In this document: positions 26,755 through 35,469 of the stretch, piece by piece | Position numbering within the stretch: the first letter of the stretch is position 1 | Layout of the letters: every line of letters starts with the position of its first letter | From: Botrimarina mediterranea | GTDB lineage: Bacteria > Planctomycetota > Planctomycetia > Pirellulales > Lacipirellulaceae | Length of the DNA stretch: 64,000 bases | Assembly (NCBI RefSeq): GCF_007753265.1 | Contig: NZ_CP036349.1 | Coordinates: 3,195,363 to 3,259,362, forward strand | Direction of reading: 5' to 3' | Made by a program: the position numbers and the translations under genes | Notes under the pieces: generated by a model | Told to the model about the DNA's origin: nothing | The model's database searches: none | The model's input: only the letters and a program-made list of their open reading frames with translations

Positions 26755-29265
26755 ATGCCAACCGCAGAACGACGTCCGCCGGGAATCCCCGAGTTGCTGG
26801 CCCCCGCCGGCAACTTCGAGTGTGTCCGCGCCGCGGTCGAGAACGGCGCCGACGCGGTCTATTTCGGCCTCCAGAACGGCTTCAACGCCCGGGCCCGGGC
26901 CGACAACCACGCTCTAAACGACCTCGGCGAGACCATGGCCTTCCTCCGCCGCCGCGGGGTAAAGGGCTACGTCACGCTCAACACGCTGATCTTCAGCGAC
27001 GAGTTGCCGGCCATCGAAGAGGCCGTTATCGCCGTCGCCGAGGCCGGGGTCGACGCCGTTCTCGTGCAGGACTTGGGCCTCGTGCGGCTCGTACGCGCCG
27101 TCTGCCCGGACCTGCCGGTCCATGCCTCCACCCAGATGACGCTGACCAGCGCCGAGACCGTCCGCGCGGCCGAGCGACTCGGCGTCGAGCGCGTCGTCTT
27201 GGCACGTGAGCTGTCGCTCGCCGAGGTCCGCAAGATCCGCGATCGGACATCGGTCGAGATCGAGACCTTTGTTCACGGCGCGCTGTGCGTCGCCTACTCG
27301 GGCCAGTGCCTCACGAGCGAGTCGCTCGGCGGTCGCAGCGCCAACCGCGGGCAGTGCGCCCAGGCCTGCCGGCTGCCGTACGAGCTCGTTTGCGATGGCA
27401 AGGATGTCGAACTCGGCGCGCAGAAGTATCTGCTTAGTCCCCAAGACTTGGCGGCGTTCGAACTCGTTCCCGAGTTGATCGACGCGGGCGTCGGCTGTTT
27501 GAAGATCGAGGGACGCCTGAAGACGCCCGAGTACGTCGCCAACATCACCCGTCACTATCGCCGCGCAATTGACGCAGCCGCCGCGGGTCGCGCCGTCTCG
27601 TTTTCGCAACGCGACGTGACCGAGATGGAGCTTTCCTTCTCCCGGGGCTTCTCGCCCGGCTGGCTGCACGGCTGCGATCACAAGCAACTCGTCCCCGCCA
27701 CGAGCTCGGCGAAGCGCGGCGTGCGCATCGGCGAGGTGATCGACGTGCGGCGCGACCGGGTCATGGTGCGGCTCTCGAACCCGCTGGCGGCGGGCGACGG
27801 CGTCGTCTTCGACGGCGACCGCCTCACCGGCGCCGAGCAGGGGGGCCGCGTCTACACGATTCACCTCGACGGCGAATGGATCACGGGAGAAGCTTCGCCG
27901 GGCGAAGTCGAGCTGGCGTTCGGCCACGGCGCGATCGACCTCGATTCGCTCTACCCAGGACAAACGCTCTGGAAAACCGACGACCCCAAGCTCAACGCCG
28001 CGCTGCGCAAGACATACACCGGCGCCGATCCCCTCCGTCGCCAGCCGATCGATGTGGAAGTGGAAGCCAAGGCGGGCGAACACCTCCTTGTGACGGCAAC
28101 GGCATTGCGAGGTACCCAAGTCCGGGTGGCGTCGGCACAGCCTTTGGAAGTAGCCCAGCGTCACCCAGCGAGCGAAGCGATGCTCGCCGAGCAACTCGGG
28201 CGTCTCGGCGGATCGGACTACGAACTGCGTCAGCTCACGGCGTCGATCGAAGGCGGTCCGATGGTCCCGCTGAGCATTCTCGGCCAACTGCGGCGCGAAT
28301 TGATCGCAAAACTCGACGAGGCCCTCTCCGCGCCGCCGGCGCGACGGATCGACCGTCATGCGGCCCGTGCCCTGATGCCAGAGCGCGTCGAATCGCAAGC
28401 CGCCGGTGAACCTCAACTGCGGGTGTTGGTGCGTTCGTTGTGGCAACTCGGCGCCGTGCTCGCAGCCGGCGAAACGCGTCTCGCCGCCGACTTCGCCGAC
28501 ATCCGTGAATACGGCGAAGCGGTCCGCATCGCCCGCGACGCCGGCGCCGACCTCTTGCTGGCGACGCCGCGCATCCAGAAGCCCGGCGAAGCGGGCGTCT
28601 TCCTGGCGATGCGTAAGCAACAGCCCGATGGCTTTCTGGTGCGTAATCTCGCCGGCGTCGATTTCTGCCGCGAGCACGGCTTGCGGTTCGTTTGCGACTT
28701 CTCACTCAACGCCGCCAACCCGATCACCGCGGCCTACTTGAAAGAACTCGGCGCCGAATGCGTCACCGCTTCGTACGACCTCAACCGCGAACAAATCCTC
28801 GACCTCGCCGCGCAAACGCCGCCCGAGTGGCTCGAGGTGGTCGTCCATCAGCATATGCCGATGTTCCACATGGAGCATTGCGTCTTCTGCTCGCTGCTGT
28901 CGCCGGGGACGAACAAGACCAACTGCGGCAGGCCCTGCGATCGGCACGACGTGAAGCTCCGCGACCGCACCGGCGCGCTGCACCGCCTCACCGCCGACGT
29001 CGGCTGTCGCAACACGCTCTTCAACGCTGTGCCACAGTCGGCGGCCGAAGCCATTCCTTCGCTGTTGGCGACCGGCATCCGCTCGTTCCGCGTCGAGTTC
29101 CTCGAAGACGAGGACGCCATCGCCGACACGCTGCGTGTGTACCGCGATTTGCTCGCCGGACGCATCTCTGGCAAAGACGTCTGGCGCCGCTTGAAGGCCG
29201 CCAATCGTGTCGGCGTCACGCGCGGCACGCTCGAAGAGAAAAGAAACCCTCTGGCGATCTTGTAA
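26755..29265 (+). CDS. U32 family protein, RlhA/YegQ-like, long form
   Basis: 836 residues from ATG 26755. Residues ~8-290 are the U32 barrel: ELLAPAGNFECVRAAVENGA at the start, the signature ETFVHGALCVAYSGQCLTS with its Cys residues, and GQCAQACRLPY. Residues ~300-580 form the DUF3656-type insertion, and the second U32-like part ends with cysteines in MEHCVFCSLL, TNCGRPCDRHD and VGCRNTLFN. E. coli RlhA, of this length class, hydroxylates C2501 of 23S rRNA; other U32 proteins do oxygen-independent hydroxylation, so the annotated peptidase activity is doubtful. A TATACT box lies at 26742-26747, only 8 bases before the ATG; if used, the mRNA would be nearly leaderless. It is divergent from the two-component genes. 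Confidence 0.9.
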   Translation: MPTAERRPPGIPELLAPAGNFECVRAAVENGADAVYFGLQNGFNARARADNHALNDLGETMAFLRRRGVKGYVTLNTLIFSDELPAIEEAVIAVAEAGVDAVLVQDLGLVRLVRAVCPDLPVHASTQMTLTSAETVRAAERLGVERVVLARELSLAEVRKIRDRTSVEIETFVHGALCVAYSGQCLTSESLGGRSANRGQCAQACRLPYELVCDGKDVELGAQKYLLSPQDLAAFELVPELIDAGVGCLKIEGRLKTPEYVANITRHYRRAIDAAAAGRAVSFSQRDVTEMELSFSRGFSPGWLHGCDHKQLVPATSSAKRGVRIGEVIDVRRDRVMVRLSNPLAAGDGVVFDGDRLTGAEQGGRVYTIHLDGEWITGEASPGEVELAFGHGAIDLDSLYPGQTLWKTDDPKLNAALRKTYTGADPLRRQPIDVEVEAKAGEHLLVTATALRGTQVRVASAQPLEVAQRHPASEAMLAEQLGRLGGSDYELRQLTASIEGGPMVPLSILGQLRRELIAKLDEALSAPPARRIDRHAARALMPERVESQAAGEPQLRVLVRSLWQLGAVLAAGETRLAADFADIREYGEAVRIARDAGADLLLATPRIQKPGEAGVFLAMRKQQPDGFLVRNLAGVDFCREHGLRFVCDFSLNAANPITAAYLKELGAECVTASYDLNREQILDLAAQTPPEWLEVVVHQHMPMFHMEHCVFCSLLSPGTNKTNCGRPCDRHDVKLRDRTGALHRLTADVGCRNTLFNAVPQSAAEAIPSLLATGIRSFRVEFLEDEDAIADTLRVYRDLLAGRISGKDVWRRLKAANRVGVTRGTLEEKRNPLAIL

Positions 29266-29366
29266 TCGTCGCAGCCTCTTCTTCCAGCCACTTGTAGCGT
29301 TTTGCAAACGCCGCGAGCGATCGGTTTGTCATGACGGCGTCAGCACGTTATAACGCGGCGCAGTGG

Positions 29367-29387
29367 GTCGTCGCCCAAGGCGACGAC
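29367..29387 (+). promoter_or_regulatory. Perfect hairpin in the nrfHA leader
   Basis: GTCGTCGCC (29367-29375), loop CAA, GGCGACGAC (29379-29387): nine pairs with a three-base loop, 45 bases before the nrfH start. Just upstream is a CGTTATAACG palindrome (29346-29355) and, at 29297-29311, a smaller hairpin (GCGTTT-TGC-AAACGC). The larger hairpin may end U32 transcripts or be a leader structure of nrfHA. No FNR-type TTGATnnnnATCAA site was seen. Confidence 0.4.
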
Positions 29388-29432
29388 ACTTCGAAGTCCT
29401 CCTTGTCTTAATTCCACACTTTCGTCGTCGCC

Positions 29433-29957
29433 ATGGCGGGCCGCGCTACGAATGACAAACCGTCGCGTGGCGTCGCTAAGGCGACGCTGCTGACGGTCGC
29501 CGTCGCCGCGATGTTCGGCGTTTTCGGCGGCCTGGGCTTCTTCACGTTCGGTTACGGCGAGGGGTACGCCTATCTCGGCAACGACCCCGCCAGCTGCGCC
29601 AACTGCCACGTGATGCAAGAGTTCTACGACTCGTGGCTTAAATCGAGTCACCACAACGTCGCCGTCTGCAACGATTGCCACACGCCCCACGACAGCATCG
29701 TCGCCAAGTACCTCACCAAGGCCGACAACGGCTTCTTCCACTCGCTGGCGTTCACGACCGGCGACTTCAAGGACCCGATCCAGATCAAAGCCCGAAACAG
29801 CCGCGTCGTGCAGCACGCCTGCCTCGATTGCCATAAGAATCTCGTCAACCACCTGCTCCCAACCGAAGACGGGGGCGACATGATCTCTTGCGTCCATTGC
29901 CACGCTAGCGTGGGCCACTCACAAACCGTGGCGCCGCGCCGTTACGAAGGGTACTGA
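29433..29957 (+). CDS. nrfH: Cytochrome c nitrite reductase small subunit NrfH
   Basis: 174 residues. One N-terminal membrane anchor ([20 protein letters not shown]) is followed by four c-type haem motifs at residues 55-59 (CANCH), 79-83 (CNDCH), 130-134 (CLDCH) and 153-157 (CVHCH), as in the NapC/NirT-type Nrf[20 protein letters not shown] matches the quinol-site region. NrfH oxidises menaquinol in the membrane and passes electrons to NrfA, which reduces nitrite to ammonium in the periplasm. nrfA starts four bases after this stop, so the pair is one operon. No haem-lyase or other nrf gene is nearby. Confidence 0.95.
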   Translation: MAGRATNDKPSRGVAKATLLTVAVAAMFGVFGGLGFFTFGYGEGYAYLGNDPASCANCHVMQEFYDSWLKSSHHNVAVCNDCHTPHDSIVAKYLTKADNGFFHSLAFTTGDFKDPIQIKARNSRVVQHACLDCHKNLVNHLLPTEDGGDMISCVHCHASVGHSQTVAPRRYEGY

Positions 29958-29961
29958 ATCC

Positions 29962-31701
29962 ATGCCGTCGACCATTCGCAACTCTTCTCGAAGCGGCCGC
30001 AAGGGCGGCGTCGGCCTGTTGCTGCTAGCGTTCCTAGTCGCCGCGATCGGGACGGCCCTCGTGGCATGGGTGCTGGTGACGATGTTCGGCCACAAGCAAG
30101 AGGCGCGAACGCCTTACGTGCGTGTGGTTGAACTCAACGAAGTGTCGGTCGATCCCGAGCCCTGGGGCCTCAACTGGCCGCACCAGTTCGACGGCTGGAA
30201 GTCGACCGCCGGCGACAAGTTCTATGGCGGCTCCAGCGCGATGCCCGAGTCGAAACTCGATAAGCAGCCTTGGCTCAAACGCCTCTACGCCGGTTACGCG
30301 TTCAGCATCGACTACCGCGAAGCCCGCGGCCACGCCTACATGCTTTACGACCAGGGCGTCACCGAGCGCGTCACCAAGAAGCCCCAGGCCGGCGCCTGCC
30401 TGCACTGCCACGGCTCGACCACGGTGCTGTACCGCCAGGTCGGCCTCGAAGCGATGGGCGAGGACGCCGACGACGAGGCCCTCGCCGCCCACTTCAACAT
30501 GGAAGCCGTGCAGCGCGGCTTCGAGGAAGTCAGCACGAAGACGTACGGCGAAGTCCTCGACATGCTCAAGGCCACGCCCGACGGCACGCCCGAAGAGAAC
30601 GAGCCCGTCTTCCCGCCGGCGCCCGCCGGCGGCTTTACCGGCGAGATCGCCGGACAACCCCTTCCCGAAGGTCACGCCAACACCGGCGGCGGCGAGGCCC
30701 ACCCCGTCACCTGCATCGATTGCCACGACCCCGCCACGATGGCGATCCGCGTCACCCGTCCGGGATTCGTCAACGGCATCGCCGCCCTCGCCGAAGGAGA
30801 CGCCCCCGTCCCACACATCCCGAGCATCGAGAAGTGGCGCCGCGGTGGCAAAGCGACTCCTTACGACCCTAACAAGGACGCGTCACGGCAAGAGTTGCGT
30901 TCGTTCGTCTGTGGCCAGTGCCACGTCGAATACTACTGCGCATCGAAGATGACGCTCACATTCCCGTGGAAGAACGGCCTCAAGATGGAGGACGAGGAGC
31001 AGACTTGGGAAGAGACGACCTTCCCCGATGGCAGCCCCTTCATGGACTATGCCCACGGTGAGACCGGCGCTCCCACCTTCAAGGTCCAGCACCCCGAGTT
31101 CGAGCTGTGGAGCCAGGGCGTCCACGCCCGCAACGGCGTCAGCTGCGCCGACTGCCACATGCCTTACCAGCGAGTCGGCGCCGCGAAGGTCTCGAATCAC
31201 CACGTCCGTTCACCGCTCGAGAACCTCAACTCGGCATGCCAGACGTGCCACCGCCAGAGCGAGGCAGAACTAGCCCAGCGGATCGAGACGATTCAAACCA
31301 CCAATCAAGCGCTGCTCGAACGCGCCGCCGGCGCGATGACCGCCATGCTCGACGCCATCCTCGAAGCCAAGGCCTCCGGCGCCGATGAGGAAGGCCTCGA
31401 AGAAGTCCTCAAGCTCCAACGCAAGGCCACTTGGCGGCTCGACTACGTCAGCAGCGAGAACTCGCGCGGCTTCCACGCCCCGCAAGAGGCGGCGAGGATC
31501 CTCGCCGAGTCGATCGACTACAGCCGTCAGGCCGAAGCCCTGGCGCTGCGGCTACGAGCCCCCGAGGCGCCGGACATCGAAGGCGTTCCGATCGAGCCGA
31601 TCCAGGGCGTGACGCCCACCGAGCCAATCGTCAAGGAACCGGCCGGCAAACCCGAGACCGACGCCGTGTCGTTAAACGCTCCCCCTACAACCGATGGCTA
31701 G
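29962..31701 (+). CDS. nrfA: Ammonia-forming cytochrome c nitrite reductase NrfA, CXXCH active-site variant
   Basis: 579 residues with an N-terminal membrane helix ([20 protein letters not shown]) and five haem motifs: CLHCH (146-150), CIDCH (251-255), CGQCH (317-321), CADCH (395-399) and CQTCH (426-430). CGQCHVEYY carries the catalytic Tyr, and [12 protein letters not shown] the catalytic His388. In classical NrfA the first, catalytic haem uses CXXCK with lysine ligation; here it is CXXCH, as in a known subset of NrfA (for example Campylobacter), so His probably ligates the active-site iron. About 100 residues lie between haems 1 and 2. The C-terminal tail is Pro-rich. The stop codon lies in the first bases of the palindromic element that follows. 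Confidence 0.92.
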   Translation: MPSTIRNSSRSGRKGGVGLLLLAFLVAAIGTALVAWVLVTMFGHKQEARTPYVRVVELNEVSVDPEPWGLNWPHQFDGWKSTAGDKFYGGSSAMPESKLDKQPWLKRLYAGYAFSIDYREARGHAYMLYDQGVTERVTKKPQAGACLHCHGSTTVLYRQVGLEAMGEDADDEALAAHFNMEAVQRGFEEVSTKTYGEVLDMLKATPDGTPEENEPVFPPAPAGGFTGEIAGQPLPEGHANTGGGEAHPVTCIDCHDPATMAIRVTRPGFVNGIAALAEGDAPVPHIPSIEKWRRGGKATPYDPNKDASRQELRSFVCGQCHVEYYCASKMTLTFPWKNGLKMEDEEQTWEETTFPDGSPFMDYAHGETGAPTFKVQHPEFELWSQGVHARNGVSCADCHMPYQRVGAAKVSNHHVRSPLENLNSACQTCHRQSEAELAQRIETIQTTNQALLERAAGAMTAMLDAILEAKASGADEEGLEEVLKLQRKATWRLDYVSSENSRGFHAPQEAARILAESIDYSRQAEALALRLRAPEAPDIEGVPIEPIQGVTPTEPIVKEPAGKPETDAVSLNAPPTTDG

Positions 31702-31988
31702 AGCGTGCTTCACTTAGCCATAGCGTTTTAGCCTCGCTCTGATTTACGAAACAACGTGGGGACGTCTCGCGCAGAGGCGCAGAGACTCAGAGTTGGATGC
31801 TTTCAAGACTCACGCCAAGGCGCTAAGCCGCAAAGAACAAGTTGCTGTGCGATCGTTTTCGACTGCGCTCATTTCTCAACGACTTTGTCTTTGCGCCTTG
31901 GCGGCTTGGCGTGAGTCTTCGCTGCCGACCCTCTGCGTCTCCGCGTCTCTGCGCGAGACGCTACGGCAATAGGAAGTACGCTATAGCC
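31695..31988. repeat. Long palindromic dispersed element, copy 2
   Basis: 294 bp closely similar to 6963-7240, in the same orientation. It begins TGGCTAGAGCGTGCTTCAC, so the element starts just before the nrfA stop and supplies its TAG, and ends at CTATAGCC. Nested arms pair across the whole length: ACTCACGCCAAGGCGCTAAG (left) with CGCCTTGGCGGCTTGGCGTG (right), and CTCGCGCAGAGGCGCAGAG with TCTCTGCGCGAGACG. This copy has a longer CTCTGCGTCTCCGCGTCTCTG arm than copy 1. No conserved open frame is present. It fills most of the 403-base gap between nrfA and the fucose operon. Confidence 0.85.
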
Positions 31989-32104
31989 GCCTCGTATCAC
32001 GTCACTCGGCTGGCGGTCGATGGCGGGGCAGGGTATCCATACCGTAGGCCGGCGAGGCATCGCCGTGGCCGAGCGTCCCACGCCTCACTCGTCGTACCAC
32101 CGCG
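31702..32104. other. Gene-free stretch between nrfA and the fucose operon
   Basis: The first ~287 bases are the palindromic element; the remaining ~115 bases (31989-32104) hold the presumed promoter of the rightward sugar operon. I see no clear -35/-10 pair and no regulator-type palindrome there. Confidence 0.5.
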
Positions 32105-33142
32105 GTGAACCCTTCAACTCCGCCAATCGTTGAGCCGCCGCGGCTGCCGCGGGTAATCTTCGGCTCGAGCGCCCTGGGCAATCTCTACGAGGCGATCCCC
32201 TTCGAGCGCAAGCTTGCTATCGCCCGCGCTTGGATCGAGCACGGCGGCGACAATGTCGTCATCGACTCGGCCGGCAAGTACGGCGCCGGCTTGGCGCTGG
32301 AGTGCCTCGGCGATTGCCTGCGGAGCCTCAACGTGCCCCCCGAGCGAGTCACGATCAGCAACAAACTCGGTTGGCGCCGAGTGCCTCTCGTGGGCGAGGA
32401 GCCGACCTTCGAGCCCGGTGTCTGGCGTGACCTCGGGCACGACGCCGCGCAGTCCATCGAGGCCGAGGGCATTCTCGCCTGTTGGCGCCAGGGCCTTGAG
32501 CTGCTCGGCGAACCTTACGCTCCGCGGATGCTCTCGGTCCACGACCCGGACGAGTATCTCGCCAGTGGCGACCCCGAGGTGCGGTGGCGTGACCTCGTCG
32601 CCGCTTACGAGGCGCTCAGCAAGCTCCGCGACGAAACCCCGGGCGCGACGCTCGGCGTCGGCTCTAAGGACTGGCGCGTCGCCAAGCGGATCGCCGAGTC
32701 CGTGCGGCTCGATTGGGTGATGCTCGCCAACTGCGTGACGATCTACACGCACCCACCCCAGGTCCTCGACTTCATCCTCAGCCTCGCCCGGCAGGGTGTA
32801 GCTGTCGTCAACTCCGGCGTCTTCAACGCGGGCTTCCTCGTCGGCGGCCGCTACTTTGACTATCGTCTCCCCTCGCCGACCGCCGAGAAGAAGCTCTTCG
32901 ATTGGCGTGAGCGATTCCTATCGCTCTGCAATAGGCACGGCACACGCCCTGCCCACGCTTGTGTGCAATTCGGCCTCTCTCCACAAGGCGTCGTCTCGGT
33001 CGCGCTGAACACGACCAATCCCGATCGAGTTCAAGAAAACGTCGAGATCGCCGTCACGCCGATCGCCGATGACTTCTGGCTAGAGGCTAAAGCGATTGGT
33101 CTCATCGACGACGCCTACCCGTACCTCGGGAACAACGCATGA
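32105..33142 (+). CDS. Aldo/keto reductase, L-fucose (D-threo-aldose) 1-dehydrogenase-like
   Basis: 345 residues from a GTG start. The aldo/keto reductase tetrad is visible: Asp and Tyr in VIDSAGKYG, Lys in TISNKLGW and His in LSVHDPDEY. The start (RVIFGSSALGNLYEAI) and the overall sequence resemble the D-threo-aldose/L-fucose dehydrogenase group, which oxidises the pyranose at C1 to the lactone with NAD(P)+. The next genes encode a FucU-type mutarotase and a fuconolactonase-like hydrolase, which supports that reaction order. The stop overlaps the next start (ATGA), so this is the first gene of a tightly coupled operon. Related sugars (L-galactose, D-arabinose) are possible substrates. Confidence 0.8.
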   Translation: MNPSTPPIVEPPRLPRVIFGSSALGNLYEAIPFERKLAIARAWIEHGGDNVVIDSAGKYGAGLALECLGDCLRSLNVPPERVTISNKLGWRRVPLVGEEPTFEPGVWRDLGHDAAQSIEAEGILACWRQGLELLGEPYAPRMLSVHDPDEYLASGDPEVRWRDLVAAYEALSKLRDETPGATLGVGSKDWRVAKRIAESVRLDWVMLANCVTIYTHPPQVLDFILSLARQGVAVVNSGVFNAGFLVGGRYFDYRLPSPTAEKKLFDWRERFLSLCNRHGTRPAHACVQFGLSPQGVVSVALNTTNPDRVQENVEIAVTPIADDFWLEAKAIGLIDDAYPYLGNNA

Positions 33143-33528
33143 TCCGCAGCGGCATCCTCAACCCGCACCTCGCCTCGCTCTTGCGGCGCGTGCGTCACAC
33201 CAACACCCTAGTCATCGCCGACCGCGGGTTCCCATCCTGGCCGGGCCTGGAGACGATCGACCTCAGCCTCGTTGACGACGTGCCGACCGTGCTGCAGGTG
33301 CTCGAAGCGATCAAGGCCGAAGGCGTGTTTGGCGCCGCGTGGATGGCCCAAGAGTTCCTCGCCTACAACAAGGGCGTCACCCAAGAGACGTTCGCCGGCG
33401 CCCTGAGTGGCGTTCGGTTGTCGCACGAGCCGCACGACGAGTTCAAGAAACGCGTCCCGCACGCCACCGGCCTCATCCGCACCGGCGACACGACGCAGTA
33501 CGCGAACATGATCCTGGAGTCGGCATGA
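33139..33528 (+). CDS. RbsD/FucU family sugar mutarotase
   Basis: 129 residues, slightly shorter than FucU (~140). It has the conserved His in LRRVRHTNTLVIADRGFPSW, with the partner Asp in the same block, and the C-terminal GLIRTGDTTQYANMIL with the RTG and Tyr residues of the active site. These proteins interconvert anomers (alpha/beta L-fucose for FucU, pyranose/furanose ribose for RbsD). Overlap with the genes on both sides and the downstream lactonase argue for L-fucose or a close relative. It would feed the correct anomer to the C1 dehydrogenase. Confidence 0.9.
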   Translation: MIRSGILNPHLASLLRRVRHTNTLVIADRGFPSWPGLETIDLSLVDDVPTVLQVLEAIKAEGVFGAAWMAQEFLAYNKGVTQETFAGALSGVRLSHEPHDEFKKRVPHATGLIRTGDTTQYANMILESA

Positions 33529-34367
33529 TCCTCGACGCCCATCACCACCTGTGGCGTTACAGCCGTGAGGAGTACGGCTGGATCTCCGACGAGATGAGCG
33601 TCTTGGCCCGTGATTTCGCCGTCGCCGATTTGCGGGCGACAGCAGGCGAATGCGGCGTCACCGGTTCAATCGCCGTGCAAGCGCGGCAGACGATCGCCGA
33701 GACCAATTGGCTACTCGACATCGCGGACTCCGATGACTTTGTACAGGGCGTCGTCGGGTGGGCGCCGCTGGCAGACCCGGACGTTGGCGAAGTGCTCGAC
33801 CGCTGGGCCGGTCGCTCCAAGCTCAAAGGCCTCCGGCACGTCGTTCAAGACGAGCCCGACGACTTCTTCCTGTTGCGTGATGACTTCAATCGCGGCGTGG
33901 CCGAAGCGCTGCGGCGTGGACTGACGTACGACATTCTCATCTTCGAGCGCCAGTTGCCGGCGGCGATTGAGTTCGTTGATCGCCATCCCGACGGCCGCGT
34001 TGTGCTCGACCACCTCGCCAAACCCCGCATCGCCGCGGGCGCGATCGAGCCGTGGCGCAGGCAACTTATCGAATTGGCGCAGCGTCCCAACGTCGCCTGC
34101 AAGGTTTCCGGCGTCGTCACCGAGGCGGACTGGTCGAACTGGTCCGCGGACTCGATCCGCCCTTACCTCGACGCAGCGCTCGAAGCGTTCGGCCCGACGC
34201 GATTGATGTACGGTTCCGACTGGCCCGTCTGTCTGCTGGCCGCCGACTATCGGCGCTGGGTCGAGGTCGTCACCGCCTGGGCCGACGCGCTCTCTCCAAG
34301 CGAGCGGGCGTCGTTCTTCCACGGCGCCGCCGAGACGGCTTACCAACTAGAGACTGCCCAAGAATGA
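33525..34367 (+). CDS. Amidohydrolase-family sugar lactonase (L-fuconolactonase-like)
   Basis: 280 residues from ATG 33525, which overlaps the previous stop. The frame is open upstream, but that part is antisense or shadow of fucU. Amidohydrolase metal motifs are DAHHHLW at the very start, VLDHLAKP in the middle and YGSDWPV near the end. This is the COG3618 group that contains L-fuconolactonase and L-rhamnono-lactonase. It should open the lactone made by the dehydrogenase to L-fuconate. It overlaps the following dehydrogenase gene. The later enzymes of the pathway (a dehydratase and an aldolase or hydrolase) are not in this window, so the route is incomplete here. Confidence 0.87.
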   Translation: MILDAHHHLWRYSREEYGWISDEMSVLARDFAVADLRATAGECGVTGSIAVQARQTIAETNWLLDIADSDDFVQGVVGWAPLADPDVGEVLDRWAGRSKLKGLRHVVQDEPDDFFLLRDDFNRGVAEALRRGLTYDILIFERQLPAAIEFVDRHPDGRVVLDHLAKPRIAAGAIEPWRRQLIELAQRPNVACKVSGVVTEADWSNWSADSIRPYLDAALEAFGPTRLMYGSDWPVCLLAADYRRWVEVVTAWADALSPSERASFFHGAAETAYQLETAQE

Positions 34368-35383
34368 AAGCCCTCGAGATCACCAAGCCCGGCGCCGCCC
34401 GTCTGGTGGATCGCCCCGAGCCCACGCCCGCGCCCGGCGAGCTCCTGCTACGCATCCACACTGTCGGTTACTGCGGCACCGACCTGAGCACTTACCGCGG
34501 TCGCAACCCGCTGGTCGCCTACCCACGCATCCCCGGACACGAGGTCGCGGCGGTCGTTGAGGGCCTCGGCGAGGGCGTCAGCGATTGGACCGTCGGCGAG
34601 CAACTCCTGGTGTTCCCCTACACCGAGTGCGGCGTTTGCTCCTCGTGTTTGGCCGGTCGCCCCAACTGCTGCAAGAACAACCAGACCCTCGGCGTGCAAC
34701 GCGACGGCGTGCTGGCGGAGTTCGCAACGATCCCCGCCGGCAAGGCGATGCGGGCCGCGGGCCTCGGCCCGCGCGAGCTGGCGCTGGTGGAGCCGCTCAC
34801 CGTCGGCGCCCACGCCGTCGCCCGCGGCCAAGTAACGGCTGGCGAGACCGTCGCCGTTTTTGGCTGCGGCGCCATTGGCCTTGGGGCAATCGCCGCGGCG
34901 TCCTATCTCGGCGCCCGCGTCGTCGCCATCGACGTCGATGACGCCAAGCTCGACCTCGCGGCGGCCTGCGGCGCCGCCGAACGCCTGCACTCGATCCGCG
35001 ACGACCTCGGGGCGCGGCTGAACGAACTCACCGAAGGCCACGGCCCCGCCGTTGTCATCGAAGCCGTCGGCCTGCCGGCGACCTTCCGGGCGGCGGTGGA
35101 CCTCGTCGCGTTCGCGGGGCGCGTCGTCTACATCGGCTATGCGAAGGAGCCTGTCGCCTACGAGACGAAGTGGTTCGTGATGAAAGAGCTCGATATCCGT
35201 GGCTCGCGCAACGCGTTGGCCCGCGACTTCGAGCAGGTGATCGCGATGCTCGCCGCCGGCCGCGTCCCAACCGAGCGGATCGTCACCCAAGACGTGTCGC
35301 TCGCCGACGCCCCCACCGCACTCGCCAACTGGGACCGGGCGCCGGGCGACGTGACAAAAATTCACGTGCAGCTCAGAAAGTGA
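34364..35383 (+). CDS. Zinc-dependent MDR-family alcohol/sugar dehydrogenase
   Basis: 339 residues from ATG 34364, overlapping the lactonase stop. Catalytic zinc motifs are VGYCGTDLSTYRG and IPGHE. Structural zinc cysteines are in CGVCSSCLAGRPNCC. The Rossmann motif is VFGCGAIGLGAIAAASYLGA with VAIDVDDAKL after it. The group includes L-threonine, sorbitol, galactitol and fuconate-related dehydrogenases. In this operon it may act on C1 of fucose as an alternative to the aldo/keto reductase, or on a later keto-acid; the sequence alone does not decide. It is the last gene of the four-gene overlapping operon. Confidence 0.85.
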   Translation: MKALEITKPGAARLVDRPEPTPAPGELLLRIHTVGYCGTDLSTYRGRNPLVAYPRIPGHEVAAVVEGLGEGVSDWTVGEQLLVFPYTECGVCSSCLAGRPNCCKNNQTLGVQRDGVLAEFATIPAGKAMRAAGLGPRELALVEPLTVGAHAVARGQVTAGETVAVFGCGAIGLGAIAAASYLGARVVAIDVDDAKLDLAAACGAAERLHSIRDDLGARLNELTEGHGPAVVIEAVGLPATFRAAVDLVAFAGRVVYIGYAKEPVAYETKWFVMKELDIRGSRNALARDFEQVIAMLAAGRVPTERIVTQDVSLADAPTALANWDRAPGDVTKIHVQLRK

Positions 35384-35394
35384 TTTAACTGCGA

Positions 35395-35459
35395 GCCGAT
35401 TACGCGCACACGCCGATTTCGGTCAAGACACCGTAATCGGCGTCTGGAGACGCCTCCCA
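35395..35459. repeat. Repeat of the CCGTAATCGG.GTCTGGAGAC.CCTCCCA family
   Basis: GCCGATTAC (35395-35403) pairs with GTAATCGGC (35433-35441), followed by GTCTGGAGACGCCTCCCA (35442-35459). The same words with GGGG in place of GGCG occur at 52058-52136 and 52625-52651. It lies between the converging 3' ends of the sugar operon and the sulfatase gene, so the stem may help end both transcripts. Confidence 0.6.
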
Positions 35460-35469
35460 CATTCTGGCG

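Noticed and set aside
26914-28677. 587-codon leftward open frame over the U32 gene
   Set aside because: Antisense shadow of a well-conserved U32 protein; no start signal and no family.
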